Source: Myxococcales bacterium
Lineage (GTDB): Bacteria; Myxococcota_A; Bradymonadia; UBA7976; UBA1532
Length of the DNA stretch: 64,000 bases
Direction of reading: 5' to 3'
NCBI GenBank assembly: GCA_020633555.1
Contig: JACKDL010000011.1
Coordinates: 62,001-126,000, forward strand
Under the pieces are notes generated by a model. The model did no database searches, was not told where the DNA came from, and saw nothing but the letters and a program-made list of their open reading frames with translations. The stretch's first letter is position 1. Every line of letters begins with the position of its first letter. The position numbers and the translations under genes are program-made. Positions 62,211-64,000 of this stretch are shown here, in pieces.

Positions 62211-63338
62211 ATGGGGATCTGGACACCTTCCGTCTGGAGCCCCGCCATGGCCTGCCCCGTCCCGAAGTACCACCGCAAAGGCATGACCCGCCGCGCGGAT
62301 CGCAAGCGCTGCATCCTGCCCGGCAAGTGGAACTTCTGCACCAGCCGCACCCGGCGCGGCGAGTACTGCTTCAGCGAGCTGGACGACGACGACCGCCTGG
62401 TGCTGTGGGGGTTCGTCGCCTTTGCGGCCAAGCTCTACGGGGTGGATCTGGCCTTCGTGTTCGTCATGTCGAACCACCTGCACATCATCTGCCGGGCCCA
62501 GATCCCCGAGGCGGTCAGCCTGTTTCACGGGCACTTCAAGGCGCAGTTCGCGCGCTACATCCACCGCAAGCACGGCCGCACCGGCGCCGTGTGGGGCGGG
62601 CGGTTCCACAACGTCAACCTGCTGGATGACGAGGCCCAGGTCCGGGCGATGACCTACGGGATCGACCACGGGATGAAGGAGTCGCTCGTCGCGCGCTCCG
62701 ACGAGTGGCACCTGCCGCACACCATCAACGAGCTGTGCGGCGACGGCTGGCTGCACGGGGTGGTGTGGCGGCGCCGCGTGGGCGACGTGAAGGGCGAGTG
62801 GTGCCGCATCAAGCAGCGCCTCGTGCCCCTGGACCGCTGGGCCGACAATCCGGCGGGCTACCGCACCTTCATCAAGCAGCTCCTGGAGGAACGCGTGCAG
62901 CACTACACCGAGCTGCGCGCGGCCCAGCGCGAGGGCTATGGGAAGCTGCGCGCGGCGTACCGCGAGGCGGGCTTGGACCCCGATGACTATGACCTGCCAG
63001 ACGGCCGCCTGAAGGGGATCATCCGCCAGCATGACTACGTGCCGACGGTGATCAAGAGCAGCCGCGGCACCCGCTTCAGGGCCGTGGGGCCAGACCGCGA
63101 GGCCGAGCTGAAGGCCGCTCGCGAGGCGCATGTGGCGGCGTGTGAGGTGTACGACGCCACCGTCGCGTCCCTGGTGGCGGGCACCTTCGTGGGTGAGCCC
63201 ACGCTGCCCGAGGGCTACCAGTGGCCGACCGCCATCGCGGCGGCGCTGGGCGTGGGCGTGGTGTGCTCGACCTGGGCCGAGATCTTCCGCGAGACGGAGC
63301 CGATCCCGCCGGGCTCCGCGTGGGCCCGGGCCGGCTGA
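62211..63338 (+). CDS. Y1-type (REP-associated) tyrosine transposase
   Basis: This HUH-superfamily single-strand transposase of 375 residues is closer to the classical RAYT form than the one at 21595. The HxH motif is FVMSNHLHIICRA near residue 90. GHFKAQFARYIHRKHGR and VWGGRFHNVNLL follow, and the catalytic Tyr fits AMTYGIDHGMKESLV near residue 147. The C-terminal 200 residues are an added, mostly helical region. The start at 62211 is the first ATG; a second at 62247 (MACPVPKYHRKG) is possible. A cluster of short REP-like repeats lies 200-320 bp downstream, the usual partner of such enzymes. A TCAGA/TCTGA stem lies just upstream. Confidence 0.85.
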   Translation: MGIWTPSVWSPAMACPVPKYHRKGMTRRADRKRCILPGKWNFCTSRTRRGEYCFSELDDDDRLVLWGFVAFAAKLYGVDLAFVFVMSNHLHIICRAQIPEAVSLFHGHFKAQFARYIHRKHGRTGAVWGGRFHNVNLLDDEAQVRAMTYGIDHGMKESLVARSDEWHLPHTINELCGDGWLHGVVWRRRVGDVKGEWCRIKQRLVPLDRWADNPAGYRTFIKQLLEERVQHYTELRAAQREGYGKLRAAYREAGLDPDDYDLPDGRLKGIIRQHDYVPTVIKSSRGTRFRAVGPDREAELKAAREAHVAACEVYDATVASLVAGTFVGEPTLPEGYQWPTAIAAALGVGVVCSTWAEIFRETEPIPPGSAWARAG

Positions 63339-63544
63339 CGGCGGGTCGTTCGGACAGGTTGGTCGGGCAGCGCTCTCGGAGCGCCGGGGGCGAGGTCTGT
63401 CGGCGGACGGGTGCTACGGGTCAAGGGCGGGGCGTGTTGCGCCACGAGTTGCTACTGCCAGGCCGTCCAAGGGGCACCGCGGGCGTCAATGAAAACGCGG
63501 ACCCGAGTCAACGCAGCTCGGACTCGCCCAAGACCTTGGTACCG
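63339..63544. other. intergenic stretch after the transposase, no gene seen
   Basis: This is the first part of a 485-bp gap between the transposase and the caspase-fold gene. It shows no coding frame with family resemblance and is less GC-rich than its surroundings. The remainder of the gap holds the REP-like cluster (63545-63653) and about 170 bp without recognisable features before the promoter. Confidence 0.5.
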
Positions 63545-63653
63545 TTAGGACACAGGGTCCAGTCGCCCACAGGGTCCAGTCGCCCAGGGTCCACTAGGAC
63601 ACAGGGTCCAGTTACCATTAGGACGCAGGGTCCAGTCGCCCACAGGGTCAAGT
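63545..63653 (+). repeat. cluster of short REP-like repeats
   Basis: CAGGGTC occurs six times, starting at 63553, 63570, 63585, 63602, 63626 and 63643, so spacings are 17, 15, 17, 24 and 17 bp. Three of them are within the larger unit (T/C)TAGGAC(A/G)CAGGGTCCAGT, which can fold into a small GGAC-N5-GTCC hairpin. The units lie just downstream of a Y1/REP-type transposase gene. Repeats are imperfect, with no conserved unique spacers, so it is not a CRISPR. Confidence 0.75.
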
Positions 63654-63823
63654 CGTCCACTCGCCGGGGACCGTGCCCTCCCCGGGCGCCAAGGCAAGGG
63701 TCGGGCGGGGAACGCCTGCGACGGCGCACGCTGCCGTTCGTACCCATGTGGCCACGCGCCCAGGGGTCCCCAGGTGTCATGTCGGCGGGCGCCGCAAAGG
63801 TGGTGAGTGTGTGGGGGACCAAC

Positions 63824-63835
63824 TAGGCTGCTGCC
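63824..63835 (+). promoter_or_regulatory. leaderless promoter of the caspase-fold gene
   Basis: TAGGCT followed by GCTGCC runs straight into the GTG start at 63836. The 12 bases are identical to those before the ECF sigma gene ATG at 9913. No Shine-Dalgarno is present. No good -35 is seen. Confidence 0.55.
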
Positions 63836-64000
63836 GTGGGGGACTTCGGGACCAGCGTGGCCGTCGTGGTCGGGATCGACACCTATGCGGGTGCCATCCC
63901 GAACCTGCGCACGGCGGTGGCGGACGCGAAAGCCGTGGCCTCACGGCTGGCGACCGAGCAGGGCTATGTGGTCGAGCTCCTGGTGGACGAGGCCGCGACC
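63836..64000 (+). CDS. caspase-fold (peptidase C14) protein, 3' end off window
   Basis: Only the first 55 residues are present: MGDFGTSVAVVVGIDTYAG, IPNLRTAVADAKAVASRL and a GYVVELLVDEAAT segment. The pattern VVGIdxY...IPNLxxAVxDAxxVAxxL...GYxVxLLxDexAT is the start of bacterial caspase-like (C14/metacaspase-type) domains. The catalytic His and Cys would lie beyond the window. In Myxococcota such domains are often N-terminal to kinase-like, WD or NACHT-type modules used in signalling or defence, so the full gene may be long. The GTG start is set by the family's N-terminus and by the promoter-like box that directly abuts it. Confidence 0.75.
   Translation, partial: MGDFGTSVAVVVGIDTYAGAIPNLRTAVADAKAVASRLATEQGYVVELLVDEAAT

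Noticed and set aside
63545..63653. CRISPR array
   Set aside because: Repeat units are only 7-20 bp with spacings of 15-24 bp, spacers are themselves related, and no cas gene is near.

Overview
The window is 64 kb of very GC-rich, densely coding bacterial DNA. It most resembles Myxococcota (Polyangia-like, possibly from an uncultured genome). This is inferred from the gene families: cell-surface lipoproteins built from MopE-type metal-binding motifs, Dickkopf-like Cys-rich repeats and thrombospondin-3 repeats; a giant RHS protein; Ser/Thr kinases fused to ATPase/TPR modules; an ECF sigma factor beside a kinase; a caspase-fold gene; and mevalonate-pathway genes. No rRNA, tRNA or CRISPR array was found.

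Layout. 1-0.6 kb: two tandem YciI-like genes, the first cut by the window edge. 0.6-6.1 kb: two paralogous Cys-rich lipoproteins (147 and 1633 aa) preceded by the same 50-nt upstream element. 6.2-10.4 kb: a kinase-AAA-TPR regulator interrupted by an in-frame TAG, divergent from an ECF sigma factor; the two start codons are 25 bp apart and both genes look leaderless. 10.5-15 kb: a dipeptidase (M19)-like lipoprotein with about 14.5 Cys-rich repeats and an apparent one-base insertion near its start. 15-17.3 kb: a small secreted protein and a mtnB-mtnD-def operon (methionine salvage plus peptide deformylase). 17.4-21.2 kb: two coupled DUF4139 proteins. 21.2-22.9 kb: a small membrane protein and a Y1/REP-type transposase. 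23.2-35.5 kb: one 4109-aa lipoprotein with 34 MopE motifs, four Ig-like modules, an RHS shell and a variable C-terminal tip.

35.6-42.6 kb: an ASH/DUF2135-type lipoprotein; mvaD and a phosphomevalonate-kinase-like gene behind paired palindromes; pepP; a thrombospondin-3 lipoprotein. 42.6-48 kb: glyoxalase I, a lipoprotein, an MFS transporter and an unrecognised three-gene envelope operon. 48-53.5 kb: an ABC-2 exporter pair, a DUF4399 lipoprotein, a GAF/sigma-54 activator and a divergent quinone-reductase-like enzyme. 53.4-59.4 kb: a leftward cluster of a SpoIID-like lipoprotein, a MenH-like hydrolase, a large Ser/Thr kinase and a family 2 glycosyltransferase. 59.4-62.1 kb: a GIDE-domain membrane protein, a thioredoxin-like protein and a thiolase behind a palindromic operator. 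62.2-64 kb: a second Y1 transposase, a REP-like repeat cluster, and the start of a caspase-fold gene.

Regulation. Several genes lack a Shine-Dalgarno and instead have a TANNNT-like box ending 6-7 nt before the start codon, which points to leaderless transcription. The 12-mer TAGGCTGCTGCC is identical before the ECF sigma gene and the caspase-fold gene 54 kb away. Many same-strand pairs overlap by GTGA, which suggests translational coupling.
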